54,444 bases of DNA. Origin: Pseudomonadota bacterium. GTDB taxonomy: Bacteria > Desulfobacterota > Binatia > UBA9968. This document shows positions 1 to 8,078 of this stretch, piece after piece. The stretch covers positions 1 to 54,444 of the forward strand of contig JAJPJQ010000004.1 in NCBI GenBank assembly GCA_021324155.1. Reading direction: 5' to 3'. A program made the translations under genes and the position numbers. The notes under the pieces were generated by a model. The model did no database searches, was not told the origin of the DNA, and saw nothing but the letters and a program-made list of their open reading frames with translations. Position 1 is the stretch's first letter; every line of letters starts with the position of its first letter.

Positions 1-1
1 C

Positions 2-802
2 GGTGCCGACCTCGCGCGCGACGCGCGTGACTTCCGAGGCGAAGGACCGGAGCTGGTCGACCATCGTGTTGATCGCTTCTTTGAGCTGCAAAATCTCGCC
101 GCGCACGTCGACGGTGATCTTCTTGGATAAGTCACCGTTGGCGACGGCGATGGTGACGTCGGCGATGTTTCTAACCTGGTCGGTCAGGTTGCCGGCCATC
201 AAATTGACGGAATCGGTGAGGTCCTTCCACGTGCCGGCGACGCCGCGGACGACCGCCTGGCCGCCGAGCTTGCCTTCGGTGCCGACTTCGCGCGCGACGC
301 GCGTGACCTCGGCGGCAAACGCCTCGAGCTGCTTGACCATCGCATTGACGGTTTTCGCGGCGGTGAGGAATTGTCCTTTCAGGGGCCGTCCTTCGGCCTC
401 GAGCGCGACGGTTTGGGTAAGATCGCCTTTGGCGACGGCGCCGATAACGCGCGCCATTTCTGTGGTCGGACGCGCTAAGTCGTCGATGAGGCTGTTGAGC
501 GCTTCGAGCTGGGTTTTCCAGGAGCCGCGGTGGTTGCCGAGCGAGGCGCGGCGCGACAGCTTGCCGTCGGTGCCGACGGCGTAGCTTACGCTCTCGACCT
601 CCTTAGTAATTCTCTCGTTGGTCTCGATGATGTCGTTCAGCGCGTCGGCGATTTTGCCGTTAATGCCGGTCCAGCCGGACGGCAGGCGAACCGAAAAATC
701 GCCTTTTTGTACCGCCAGCAAAACTTGTAAAATCGCGTTGTTGTCCAGTCCTTCGCCGTCGTGCTGGACGCCGTTGACCGGCTGCGATTGTTTGCTCCGC
801 AT
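2..802 (-). CDS. HAMP-repeat sensor histidine kinase, N-terminal part
   Basis: Reading the minus strand, an open frame starts at the ATG at 802-800 behind a G-rich stretch (AGGGGGGTAAT) and runs off the window edge without a stop, so about 267 N-terminal residues are seen. The protein holds tandem HAMP units of about 92 residues, recognisable from repeats of GDLSKKI / GDLTQTV and [15 protein letters not shown]. The same DNA words recur near 2-30 and 278-308. There is no membrane segment. This is the layout of soluble poly-HAMP hybrid histidine kinases (Nik1/group III type), where the kinase and receiver domains would follow beyond the window. The kinase part is inferred, not seen. The opposite-strand frame over the same DNA is a shadow. 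Confidence 0.85.
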   Translation of the reverse strand, partial: MRSKQSQPVNGVQHDGEGLDNNAILQVLLAVQKGDFSVRLPSGWTGINGKIADALNDIIETNERITKEVESVSYAVGTDGKLSRRASLGNHRGSWKTQLEALNSLIDDLARPTTEMARVIGAVAKGDLTQTVALEAEGRPLKGQFLTAAKTVNAMVKQLEAFAAEVTRVAREVGTEGKLGGQAVVRGVAGTWKDLTDSVNLMAGNLTDQVRNIADVTIAVANGDLSKKITVDVRGEILQLKEAINTMVDQLRSFASEVTRVAREVGT

Positions 803-1006
803 ATTACCCCCCTGAGCCCGAGAATAATGTTGGTTAAAGACCCTGCATTCTATTCCCCGATGAACCCCAGGCAATCAGGTAAATACCTGGTTAGCGACTC
901 GGAATTCACCTGCATGCGATGAACTGCGCTTTGATAGTGAAAATAAGTTCATAGCCCAGATTTTACTGAAGACAAACCCCTTTACGCAACTTATTCTCGA
1001 CGCGCA

Positions 1007-1033
1007 TTGACAGGTGAAAAGCGCTAACATAAT
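1007..1033 (+). promoter_or_regulatory. Candidate sigma70 promoter of the LLM oxidoreductase gene
   Basis: TTGACA lies at 1007-1012 and CATAAT at 1028-1033, 25 nt before the start codon at 1058. The spacer is 15 nt, shorter than the ideal 17. This is the only strong promoter-like match in the 255-nt divergent gap between the HAMP kinase gene and the oxidoreductase. Confidence 0.4.
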
Positions 1034-1057
1034 GATGTTTGAGTTTTTGGAGGCAGT

Positions 1058-2083
1058 ATGAAATTTGGCGCCCACTATCTGCCGACGTATGTCCCGGATC
1101 TTGACGGACCGGTCCGCGACTTTTATCAACGCATGTTCGGTCAGATCGAAGAGCTGGATCGGCTCGGTTTCGACCATGCCTGGGTGACCGAGCATCACTT
1201 CGGCGAGTACGGCGGGACCGTGCCGCATCCCCCTACTTTCATCGCCGCGATCGCGCGCACGACGAAGCGCATCCGCCTCGGCGTCGCGATCAATGTTCTG
1301 CCGCTGCACCACCCGCTCGACGTTGCCGAGGCTTATGCGATGGCCGACATCATCTCGGGCGGCCGCCTCGAATTCGGGGTCGGTAAGGGCAGCGAGCCGA
1401 TGGAATACCAGCGGCTGGGCGTATCGCAAGACGAAGCGACCGTGCGCATGAAAGAGGGGATGGAGTTGATCCTGCAAGCTTGGTCGGATCGTCCCGTTAA
1501 CTTTCGCGGAAAATTCTATCAATACGATAACGTTCGCGTGCTGCCGAAGCCGGCGCAGCGACCGCATCCGCCGGTGTGGGTCGGGTGCGCGCGCAGCGAG
1601 GACTCTTTTCAGTGGGCTGGCGAAAACGGCTTCCACCTCATGACGCTTCCTTACCTCTACAAGAGTGGAGATATTTTACCGCGCCTGGTGAAAATTTATC
1701 GCGAATCGCTCGCCGCCTCCGGACGCGATCCGGCGGCGCACGAAGTGCTCGGCAAATTTCATATTTATGTTTCGTCCAGCTTCGAGCGAGCGGTGGACGA
1801 AGCGACGCCGTATCTGGAAAATTATTTCAACGTCCACGCGGCGCACGATCCCGACCGCCAGGTCGTGGGCCAACTCGCGCTCCGCGATGTGCGCACGCAG
1901 CTCGCCGGCGGCTTCGCCATCGCGGGCGATCCGGAGCGCTGCATCGATGTCATTCAGAAATGGCGCGACGAGGTCGGCCTTACCACGATCTCGGGCACGT
2001 TTCACTTCGGCGGCCTGCCGCAGGAATTGGCGCTGAAGAATATTCGGCTGTTCGCGGAAAAGGTGATGCCGCGGCTAAAATGA
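1058..2083 (+). CDS. LLM-class flavin-dependent oxidoreductase
   Basis: 341 aa, luciferase-like (bacterial luciferase/F420-type) TIM-barrel oxidoreductase. Family marks are the N-terminal MKFGAHYLPTY strand, WVTEHHFGEYGG (the conserved EHH flavin-site motif), LGVAINVLPLHHPLDVAE, the GGRLEFGVGKGSEPMEY loop and the C-terminal GDPERCIDVIQKW segment. The length is normal. The ATG at 1058 has GGAGG six nt upstream. Such enzymes use FMN or F420 to monooxygenate or reduce varied substrates, and nothing here gives the substrate. It is a single gene, convergent with the amidohydrolase and separated from it by a heptad-repeat element. Confidence 0.85.
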   Translation: MKFGAHYLPTYVPDLDGPVRDFYQRMFGQIEELDRLGFDHAWVTEHHFGEYGGTVPHPPTFIAAIARTTKRIRLGVAINVLPLHHPLDVAEAYAMADIISGGRLEFGVGKGSEPMEYQRLGVSQDEATVRMKEGMELILQAWSDRPVNFRGKFYQYDNVRVLPKPAQRPHPPVWVGCARSEDSFQWAGENGFHLMTLPYLYKSGDILPRLVKIYRESLAASGRDPAAHEVLGKFHIYVSSSFERAVDEATPYLENYFNVHAAHDPDRQVVGQLALRDVRTQLAGGFAIAGDPERCIDVIQKWRDEVGLTTISGTFHFGGLPQELALKNIRLFAEKVMPRLK

Positions 2084-2180
2084 GGTTTCGGGTTCGAGTT
2101 CCGAGTTCCGAGACAAAAAAATACTTTGCCTCTGTTTGGCGGAACTCCAATCCAGGAACTAGAAAACTGAGACTCGAAGC
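2084..2180. repeat. 7-bp-period degenerate repeat element, copy 1
   Basis: It fills the whole gap between the stop of the LLM gene and the stop of the convergent amidohydrolase. The left part (2084-2114) steps in sevens: GTTTCGG, GTTCGAG, TTCCGAG, TTCCGAG. The right part (2141-2180) steps in sevens in the complementary sense: GGAACTC, CAATCCA, GGAACTA, GAAAACT, GAGACTC. The halves are loosely complementary, so a weak hairpin is possible. Similar elements lie at 4293-4356 and 24258-24336. Confidence 0.6.
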
Positions 2181-3628
2181 TATGTTTTTCGCGTCGGGAA
2201 CGCCGGCGGGTTGATCTCTTCGACCGATCTTCCGGCCCAATCGCGCTTCGGCCAGTTGTCCCACGCGCGCTTGGCGGCGGCTTCCGCCTCCGCGAAAAGC
2301 TTCTCGTCGTCGATGCGCGTGGAGCGCCCGCCTTCGACCACCGCTTCGCCGTTTACGATGACCGTCTCGACATCCGCGCCGCAGCCGTATTCCACGAGCG
2401 CGTTGATGGGATCGCGCGCCGGACCGTAGCGCGTCGTGCGCAAATTGACGATGACGATATCCGCCTTCGCGCCGGGCGCGATTTTACCCAGATCGTCGCG
2501 TCCGAGCGCCTTCGCGCCCCAAACCGTCGCGGCGTTGAAAACGCGCGCAGCGCGCGCACCGTAATATTTCTTGTCCACAAGGCGCGAGATCAGCGACGCG
2601 TAGCGCATCTCGGCGACGATATCGAGCGGATACGTGTCCGTGCCGAGACCCATGTTGACGCCGGCGTCAACGTAGCGGTCGAACGACTCCGCCGCGTTCG
2701 CCATTTTGGCGTACTTGTGCGGGCAGTGGCCGACGGAAGTGCCGGTGTCCGCCAGCAGCTTGAGCTCGTCGCCGAAAGGATAATCGAGCTTCGAGTGGCC
2801 GGTAATGAAAACCGTGTGGCCGAGGATCGTCTTCGCTCCTAAGACGCCGGCGTCGGCAAGGTATTCGATCGCGGGCTTGCCATGCGTGTAGAGAATCTCG
2901 ATCAGCTCGCGCAGGTTGCCGGCGGCGTGCGTGTGGATGCCGACGCCCAACTCTTTTGCCGCCGCGGCCGTCTCTTTTAGCAGCGACGGCTCGCAGGTTT
3001 CCGCCTGCGCGGGATTCAATATGCCTTGAACGCGGCCGTTCTTCGCGCCGTTAAATTTGCGAATGAAATCCGCCGCGCGCTGTAGGCCTGGACGGCCGCC
3101 GTCCTCGCGCGCTTCGTAGTAATGGCGGCCTTGCGCGTCGGTGAAGACGTCGTGGCTCCGATACGGCGGGCTGAAAAAAACGCGCGCCCCGATCTGGCCG
3201 ACGATCTCGACGTAATCGTCGAGATTGCCGGGGCCGCCGCCAGGATCCAAAATCGTCGTCGCGCCGTTTCGGAGCGCGCTGTAAAGCGCGTACCGGCGCC
3301 CGAGCGCGACGCTCTCCGGCGGCGGAGGCGCGGCCGATTTCTCCTTTACGGGCGCGCCGAAGACGAAAAAGTTCGCCGACAGGTAATCCTTTTTCGTCGC
3401 GTCGGTGATGAGATAGTCGCCGACGTTCAGCTGCGAATGGACGTGTAGGTTGATGAATCCCGGCGAGACGAGCTTGCCCGCCGCATCGATGACGCGGTCC
3501 GCCGGCCGCCGCTCGGAGCCGATGTACGAGACGCTGTCGCCCTCGATCAATACGCTGCCGCCGTCAATGATCTCGTGCGTGGCGCCCGACCAGCCTACGA
3601 TCGTGCCGCCGTCTATGCGAATGGTCAT
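2180..3628 (-). CDS. Amidohydrolase family protein (AtzA/TrzA-like)
   Basis: 482 aa, metal-dependent amidohydrolase of the cytosine deaminase/chlorohydrolase type. It begins with the small beta domain (IDGGTIV...GDSVSYIG...VIDAAGKLVSPGFIN). The metal-site HxH is in INLHVHS near residue 61. Further metal/catalytic motifs are GIHTHAAGN, LGHTVFITGH and the late GLGTDTYP aspartate loop. Likely a deaminase or hydrolase of a cyclic or amide compound; the substrate is unknown. The ATG start has AGGTGA upstream. It sits 42 nt after pqiC on the same strand, so it may be read through from the mla operon although its function looks unrelated. Confidence 0.85.
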   Translation of the reverse strand: MTIRIDGGTIVGWSGATHEIIDGGSVLIEGDSVSYIGSERRPADRVIDAAGKLVSPGFINLHVHSQLNVGDYLITDATKKDYLSANFFVFGAPVKEKSAAPPPPESVALGRRYALYSALRNGATTILDPGGGPGNLDDYVEIVGQIGARVFFSPPYRSHDVFTDAQGRHYYEAREDGGRPGLQRAADFIRKFNGAKNGRVQGILNPAQAETCEPSLLKETAAAAKELGVGIHTHAAGNLRELIEILYTHGKPAIEYLADAGVLGAKTILGHTVFITGHSKLDYPFGDELKLLADTGTSVGHCPHKYAKMANAAESFDRYVDAGVNMGLGTDTYPLDIVAEMRYASLISRLVDKKYYGARAARVFNAATVWGAKALGRDDLGKIAPGAKADIVIVNLRTTRYGPARDPINALVEYGCGADVETVIVNGEAVVEGGRSTRIDDEKLFAEAEAAAKRAWDNWPKRDWAGRSVEEINPPAFPTRKT

Positions 3629-3670
3629 AAAATCACCTGAAAGGAATCTACGGTCAGGAGCGAAGGCACA

Positions 3671-4372
3671 TCACGGCTTTTTCTTCTGCGCGATGGAGCG
3701 CACGGTGTTTGCGATTTCGCGGGAAAAATCCGCGACCGTGAGGCTCAGCGCGTCCACCGCGGCTTCTTTCGTGGCTCCCAGGATCGGCCGCTTGATGAAA
3801 GTCGTTTTGCTCGCGAGCAGCTGCTTCGTCGCGGTCTCGATGATCGCCCAGCGCGCCGACAGCTGCGCTTCGTTGGCCGCCGTCGCCTCGAAACGGAGCA
3901 CCTCGATGTCGATTTGATGCGTAATGTACCGCCCGTTCGGCCACGGATAGCGGAAGATGCGGTCGCTTTTAAAAAAAGTGTAGAGATTCTGCGCCAGGAC
4001 TCGGCCGAAGTCTTCATCGAGCGGCTCGATCCAACGATCGTTTTCGGAGACGTCGAAGCGGCTCTCCGACACGCGGGTCACGAGCTGGTCTCTATCGAGG
4101 TAGCCGGGTATGCGCACCGGTCCGACGCCTAGGGAGATGTCGTCGAGCTCGGGATTGCCCGCCGCATCCGCTTCGACCTTTGCGGTCAACGTATAGTATC
4201 GGGTTCGGTCCGGCTGCGGCGTCGTGAACGAAGACAGGCAGCCGGCCAAAAAAAACGAGACCGCGGCGGCTGAAATAACTTTCGCGCCGCTGCGTTTCGT
4301 GTTTCGTGTTTCATGTTTCGGGTCAACTCGCAACTCGGAACTCGCAACTCGAAACCGTTCGTTGTTCCTCAC
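3671..4372 (-). CDS. PqiC/ABC-type transport auxiliary lipoprotein
   Basis: 233 aa as read from a GTG that overlaps the upstream mlaD stop (GTGA). A lipobox LAGC at residues 42-45 follows a hydrophobic stretch (VISAAAVSFF). The mature part has the PqiC/YmbA (DUF330) pattern: RYYTLTA, VGPVRIPGYLDRDQLVTR, RWIEPLDEDFGRVLAQNL. Such outer-membrane lipoproteins partner MCE proteins in lipid transport, which agrees with its place at the end of mlaE-F-D. Oddity: residues 6-27 are encoded by a 7-bp-period repeat (4293-4356), giving an unusually long polar leader before the signal peptide. No ATG, and no alternative start downstream of the repeat, is available. Confidence 0.8.
   Translation of the reverse strand: MRNNERFRVASSELRVDPKHETRNTKRSGAKVISAAAVSFFLAGCLSSFTTPQPDRTRYYTLTAKVEADAAGNPELDDISLGVGPVRIPGYLDRDQLVTRVSESRFDVSENDRWIEPLDEDFGRVLAQNLYTFFKSDRIFRYPWPNGRYITHQIDIEVLRFEATAANEAQLSARWAIIETATKQLLASKTTFIKRPILGATKEAAVDALSLTVADFSREIANTVRSIAQKKKP
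4293..4356. repeat. 7-bp-period degenerate repeat element, copy 2, inside a reading frame
   Basis: On the plus strand the units are TTTCGTG, TTTCGTG, TTTCATG, TTTCGGG, followed in the complementary sense by AACTCGC, AACTCGG, AACTCGC, AACTCGA. Left and right halves are partly complementary. It lies within the 5' end of the pqiC-like gene, so it is translated as residues 6-27. The 7-nt step is not a multiple of three, so this is a DNA-level repeat rather than a protein repeat. Confidence 0.65.
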
Positions 4373-5355
4373 CGCTCCTCCTTCGTCTCCGGCTTGCCGA
4401 AAATGAGCGCGCGCGGGTTCCGCTCGAGATAGTTGCTGAGCTGCCGCATCGAGCGCGCCGCGGCGCTTACCTCGCGCAGGCTTCGCGTCAGCTCGTAAAA
4501 GGTCTGCGAATCGGGATCGACGAGGGTCTTTACATTTGTGATCGCCTCTTCCGCGCCTTTCATCGTATCGCCGGCCTGTTTGAGCGCCGCGCGCATGTCG
4601 CTCGTGGTCTGTTTCAAGTCGGTGGTCGCCGTCTGGACATTGCTGTCGAGCGTCCTCGCCGCGTCGCGCACCGTGACGATCGCCTCCTCCAGCTTGGGGA
4701 TGGTTTTTTGCAGCCCCTGGAGCGAGCCTTTGAGCTCGGGAGCGCTCACGAGCGAGTTGATTCCCGTCGATGTCTGCTCGAGCGAGGTGAGCAAGGCTCT
4801 AAAGTCGACCTCCTGCAGGCGGCCGATGATTGAGCTGACGACGTCCTGAGCCTGCTCGAAAACCGAGGGGACGGTCGGAATCTCCATGTATTTGCTTTTT
4901 TCCTGGGCCGATTGAACGAAGTGCGCCGGCGTGTCGGGAAAGAAGTCGAGCCCGACATAGAGCAGCCCGGTGACCAAGCTCTCCATTTGCAGCTGGCCGC
5001 GCAGCCCCTGATCGATGAGCGCCTTCGCTACTTGGGGATCGGTAAGCGCCGCGCCCGAGCCGCCGCGCTTGGTGATCTTTTCGGCATCGACGCGAACGAC
5101 CACCGGGATGCGCTGGACGCTCATGTCTTTGGTCAATGATAATAAGATGTCTCTCACCGACCCGATCTCCACGCCCTTGAACTTTACCGGCGCTCCCACG
5201 CGCAGCCCGTTGACGGAGCCGTCAAAGTAGAGAACGAAGTCGCGCGACTGGACAAAAAGCCTGCCCGAGCCGAGGATCAAAACCGCTGCGACGAACAGAC
5301 CGAGCGCGCCGAGCACGAAGGCGCCGATGAGGGCCGGGCTGATTTTTTTCTTCAT
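4369..5355 (-). CDS. MlaD/MCE-domain substrate-binding protein
   Basis: 328 aa. One N-terminal membrane anchor (residues about 8-30, ALIGAFVLGALGLFVAAVLIL) is followed by a single MCE domain (FDGSVNGLRVGAPVKFKGVE, then IGSVRDILL). A long helical C-terminal part (about 170-300) is rich in Thr, Gln and Asp and probably forms a coiled coil. MCE proteins form hexameric rings that carry phospholipids across the periplasm. The start overlaps the mlaF stop by 4 nt and the stop overlaps the pqiC start, so the genes are translationally coupled. Confidence 0.9.
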   Translation of the reverse strand: MKKKISPALIGAFVLGALGLFVAAVLILGSGRLFVQSRDFVLYFDGSVNGLRVGAPVKFKGVEIGSVRDILLSLTKDMSVQRIPVVVRVDAEKITKRGGSGAALTDPQVAKALIDQGLRGQLQMESLVTGLLYVGLDFFPDTPAHFVQSAQEKSKYMEIPTVPSVFEQAQDVVSSIIGRLQEVDFRALLTSLEQTSTGINSLVSAPELKGSLQGLQKTIPKLEEAIVTVRDAARTLDSNVQTATTDLKQTTSDMRAALKQAGDTMKGAEEAITNVKTLVDPDSQTFYELTRSLREVSAAARSMRQLSNYLERNPRALIFGKPETKEER

Positions 5356-6140
5356 TGTTTCTCCATCGGCTCCTGACCGCGAGTCAAGAAAGCCCGGATC
5401 TTCGGATTGTCCGAGCGGGCGAGAAGCTCGCGGGGATTGCCGCGCGCGGTGATCGTCCGGGTTTCGGCGTCGAGAAAAATGCTGTTCGTTCCGATCGCGA
5501 GGATGCTTGCCACCTCGTGCGTGACGACGATGATCGTCGCGCCGAGACTGTCGCGCAGCTCGACGATCAGCTCGTCCAGCCTGTGCGCGCTGATCGGATC
5601 GAGTCCGGCCGACGGCTCGTCGAAGAACAGTACGATCGGGTCGAGCGCCATCGCGCGCGCGAGACCAGCGCGCTTTTGCATGCCACCGCTGATCTCCGAC
5701 GGGTAATAATCCTCGAAGCCTTTGAGGCCGACGAGCGACAGCTTGAGCGAGGCTACCTCGCGGATCTCCGCGGGATTGAGATGCGTATTAGCTTCCAGCA
5801 AAAGGCCGATATTCTCAGACAGCGTCATCGAGCTCCACAGCGCGCCGCTCTGGAACAACACGCCGACGCGGCGCATGATGCGCCGGCGCTCTCCTTCGTC
5901 GGCACGGGTGAAATTCTCCTCGCCGTAGAAGATCTCGCCTTTCGCGGGCTCTTCGAGGCCGATCATATGGCGCAGCAGTGTGCTCTTTCCCGATCCGCTG
6001 CCGCCCATGATGATGAAAATATCCCGCTGCTCGACGGTGAAATTCAAGTCGCGCATGACCACGAAATCGCCGTAGGCCATGGTCAGATCGCGCGCGGTAA
6101 TGACCGCCGCGCCGTTTTTATTGCCGTTGCCAGCCATCAT
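5352..6140 (-). CDS. MlaF-type ABC transporter ATP-binding protein
   Basis: 262 aa, normal for the family. Walker A GGSGSGKST (about 46-54), Q-loop VLFQSGALW, signature ISGGMQKRAGLARA, Walker B VLFFDEPSAGLDP, H-loop VVTHE. The FQSGALWSSM and EISGGMQKR wording is specific to the MlaF/Mkl lipid-transport ATPases. The start chosen at 6140 overlaps the mlaE stop by one base (TGATG); the frame stays open further upstream inside mlaE, but that part is antigenic noise with no homology. It energises the MlaE permease. Confidence 0.92.
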   Translation of the reverse strand: MMAGNGNKNGAAVITARDLTMAYGDFVVMRDLNFTVEQRDIFIIMGGSGSGKSTLLRHMIGLEEPAKGEIFYGEENFTRADEGERRRIMRRVGVLFQSGALWSSMTLSENIGLLLEANTHLNPAEIREVASLKLSLVGLKGFEDYYPSEISGGMQKRAGLARAMALDPIVLFFDEPSAGLDPISAHRLDELIVELRDSLGATIIVVTHEVASILAIGTNSIFLDAETRTITARGNPRELLARSDNPKIRAFLTRGQEPMEKQ

Positions 6141-7288
6141 CAAATGTTCAGCACGTACGACAGCACCGCCATGATGCCGTTCGCGACGACGCAAACAACG
6201 ATGCTGCTCACGACCGCCGACGTCGTTGCGTCGCCCACGGCCGAGGCGCTGTTGCCGCAAGTCATGCCCCGTAGGCAGCCGAAGAACGCGATGATGGCGC
6301 CGTAGACGAGGCTCTTGAACAATCCCAGCAGCACATAAGTGACCGTGATCGCTTTCGTCGTCTCGACGTAATACGCCGCGGGCGTGATGTCGAGCATGCC
6401 GATGCCGATGAGCGCGCCGCCGAGCATGCCGACGAGATTGGCGTAGAGCGTGAGCAGCGGCATCATCGCCGTCAGCGCGATCACGCGCGGCAGCACGAGA
6501 AAGTCCATCGGCTCGAATCCCATCGCCTTGAACGCATCGATTTCCTGCGTCACTTTCATCGTGCCGAGCTGCGCCGCGAACGCGGCGCCGGTGCGCCCGG
6601 CCATGATGACCGCGGTCATCAGCGCGCCCATCTCGCGGGTCATGCCGATCGCGACGAGATCGGCGACATAAATCTGTCCGCCGAACATCCTGAGCTGCAC
6701 CGCGCCGACGAACGACAGAATGACGCCGGACAAGAAACTTATAAGGGTCACGATGGGCAGCGCTTTGGCTCCTGCCTCTTGAACGAAGAGCCATAGATCG
6801 GCTGCGCGGTAACGCGCGCGAAAAGTAAAAAAGCGGCCAAACGCGAGCACGAGTTCGCCGAGGAACGCGAGCGTGCTGCGCGTCTCCTCGACGGTTTTGA
6901 TCGTCGCGACGCCGACGTCTTCGATCAGCGGCCGGTCGATGTCCTTGCGGCGCGCGTCCTTACGTTCGGGCACCGCCTCGGCGAGATCGATCAGGCGGCG
7001 GACGCCCGAGGGAAGGCCAGAGCGGTCGACATCCACGCCTTGCGCGCGCGCCAGCTCGACGAGTTTTGTGACAAACGTGAGCAGGCTGCTGTCCCACGAT
7101 TCGAGGCTGCTCGTGTCGAAGGCGATGCGGCGAATTCCGCCGAGGCGCCGATCGACTTCGGAGAGCGAAGGTATGCCGCTCTCCACGCTCCAACGGCCGG
7201 ACGGGCGAAGAACCAGCGTGGAGTCGCTTTCCTGAAACGATAAAGTACCGGAAGTGGCCGCTTCCTGAATGGGCGCGGGCTTGGCCAT
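6140..7288 (-). CDS. MlaE-type permease with fused N-terminal STAS (MlaB-like) domain
   Basis: 382 aa. Residues about 15-110 form a STAS-like domain (LVLRPSGRWSVES, IAFDTSSLESWDSSLLTFV), the equivalent of separate MlaB. Residues about 130-382 are the MlaE/YrbE permease with about five membrane segments and the family signature VADLVAIGMTREMGALMTAV, AGRTGAAFAAQLGTMKVTQE and EIDAFKAMG. It forms the inner-membrane channel of the retrograde or anterograde lipid transporter with MlaF and MlaD. First of the four mla/pqi genes, 50 nt after the selenoprotein-like DsbA gene on the same strand. Confidence 0.92.
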   Translation of the reverse strand: MAKPAPIQEAATSGTLSFQESDSTLVLRPSGRWSVESGIPSLSEVDRRLGGIRRIAFDTSSLESWDSSLLTFVTKLVELARAQGVDVDRSGLPSGVRRLIDLAEAVPERKDARRKDIDRPLIEDVGVATIKTVEETRSTLAFLGELVLAFGRFFTFRARYRAADLWLFVQEAGAKALPIVTLISFLSGVILSFVGAVQLRMFGGQIYVADLVAIGMTREMGALMTAVIMAGRTGAAFAAQLGTMKVTQEIDAFKAMGFEPMDFLVLPRVIALTAMMPLLTLYANLVGMLGGALIGIGMLDITPAAYYVETTKAITVTYVLLGLFKSLVYGAIIAFFGCLRGMTCGNSASAVGDATTSAVVSSIVVCVVANGIMAVLSYVLNI

Positions 7289-7338
7289 CGGATGAAGTTA
7301 GCCCATCCAGGGGGAGTGATCAAATGGCTGGCTGGCGG

Positions 7339-7923
7339 CTAAGATGCCTTTGCGACTAATTTTTCGAGTGTTTCGTAGGGCTGCGCCCCAACCAAGCCGT
7401 AGCCGCCCATGACGAACGTAGGCACGGCATTTACGCCGACTTCTGCGGAGCGGCGCCAGTCCGCGTCGACCTCGTCTTTGAACGTGCGACTGTGGAGCGC
7501 GTCGAGCGCTTCGTCCCGCGGCAAGCCGATGCTCGCTGCGATATTGGCGAGCACGGCGGGATCGCCGATGTTCTTCGCGTCGACGAAAAACGCGCGGAAG
7601 ATTGGGTCGTGAATCTCGTAGCCTTTGCCCTTGCTCTCCGCCCATTTCGCGAGCTCTTGCGCGAGGCGGCTGTTGTAGGTCATCTCGCGGCCGACGGTGA
7701 ACGGCAGGCCTTCCTGATCCATCAGCGCCTTCATGCGCTCGTCGCGCGCGGGATTAGGGTCGCGCTTCTTTCCCTCCGCCGGCGTGTCCGGATGCAGCGG
7801 AAAATGCGTGAACCTCACGTCCACGCCGTGCTCGCTCTTTATCTTCTCAATACGCCCGGTACTGAGATAGCACCACGGTCAGACGTAGTCGGAGAAGACT
7901 TCGAAAATGAGAGGTTCCGGCAT
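7339..7923 (-). CDS. DsbA-family oxidoreductase, probable selenoprotein (UPWC active site)
   Basis: 194 residues when the in-frame TGA at 7881-7879 is read as selenocysteine (residue 15). The N-terminus MPEPLIFEVFSDYV-U-PWCYLS matches the thioredoxin-fold FrnE/YwbO-type DsbA family, where this position is the first Cys of CPWC. The reading frame continues in register on both sides of the TGA with family-like sequence (GRIEKIKSEHGVDVRF before, FTHFPLHPDTPAEG after), and the cis-Pro region GVNAVPTFVMGG is present. A hairpin fitting the bacterial SECIS follows the TGA. Alternatives are a nonsense mutation or a sequencing error. The ATG at 7923 has only a weak ribosome site. Starting at the inner GTG after the TGA would remove the active site. 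SelA/B/C/D must be elsewhere. Confidence 0.85.
7845..7881 (-). promoter_or_regulatory. bSECIS-like hairpin with the Sec UGA codon
   Basis: UGA is at 7881-7879. A 9-bp stem (UCUCAGUAC, 7867-7859, with GUAUUGAGA, 7853-7845, one G-U pair) closes a 5-nt loop CGGGC at 7858-7854. Twenty nt separate UGA from the loop, and the second loop base is G. This agrees with the usual bacterial SECIS rules as I recall them (loop about 16-37 nt from UGA, short loop, G in the first two loop bases). Confidence 0.75.
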
Positions 7924-8078
7924 GAATGTAGCTTACGACGGGAGATTGAAGGGGGCAAGGATCATTTTTAAGGGCGGAGGCGAATTAGGATCATGTTCAT
8001 TGCCAGATGCCTTGACCCATGGCCACTGGCCGGACTAGATTGTTCCGATTCAACGGGGGTCCGAAGAAGGAGGCTCTC

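Noticed and set aside
3-584. Long plus-strand open frame over the window start
   Set aside because: It is the antisense of the HAMP-repeat gene; its translation has no family character and the minus-strand frame is clearly coding.
4293-4356. Heptad repeats as a CRISPR array
   Set aside because: Units are 7 nt, degenerate and contiguous, with no spacers and no cas genes.
5355-6305. 316-codon plus-strand frame
   Set aside because: Antisense to mlaF and part of mlaE, which have complete motifs; such long shadows are expected at this GC content.
5352-6794. mlaF with a 218-residue N-terminal extension
   Set aside because: The extension is the +1 frame of mlaE, Arg/His-rich and without homology; the start at 6140 gives the normal 262-aa ATPase.
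7339-7824. Short DsbA-like gene starting after the TGA
   Set aside because: It would lack the first strand and the active site; reading the TGA as Sec restores the whole family N-terminus.
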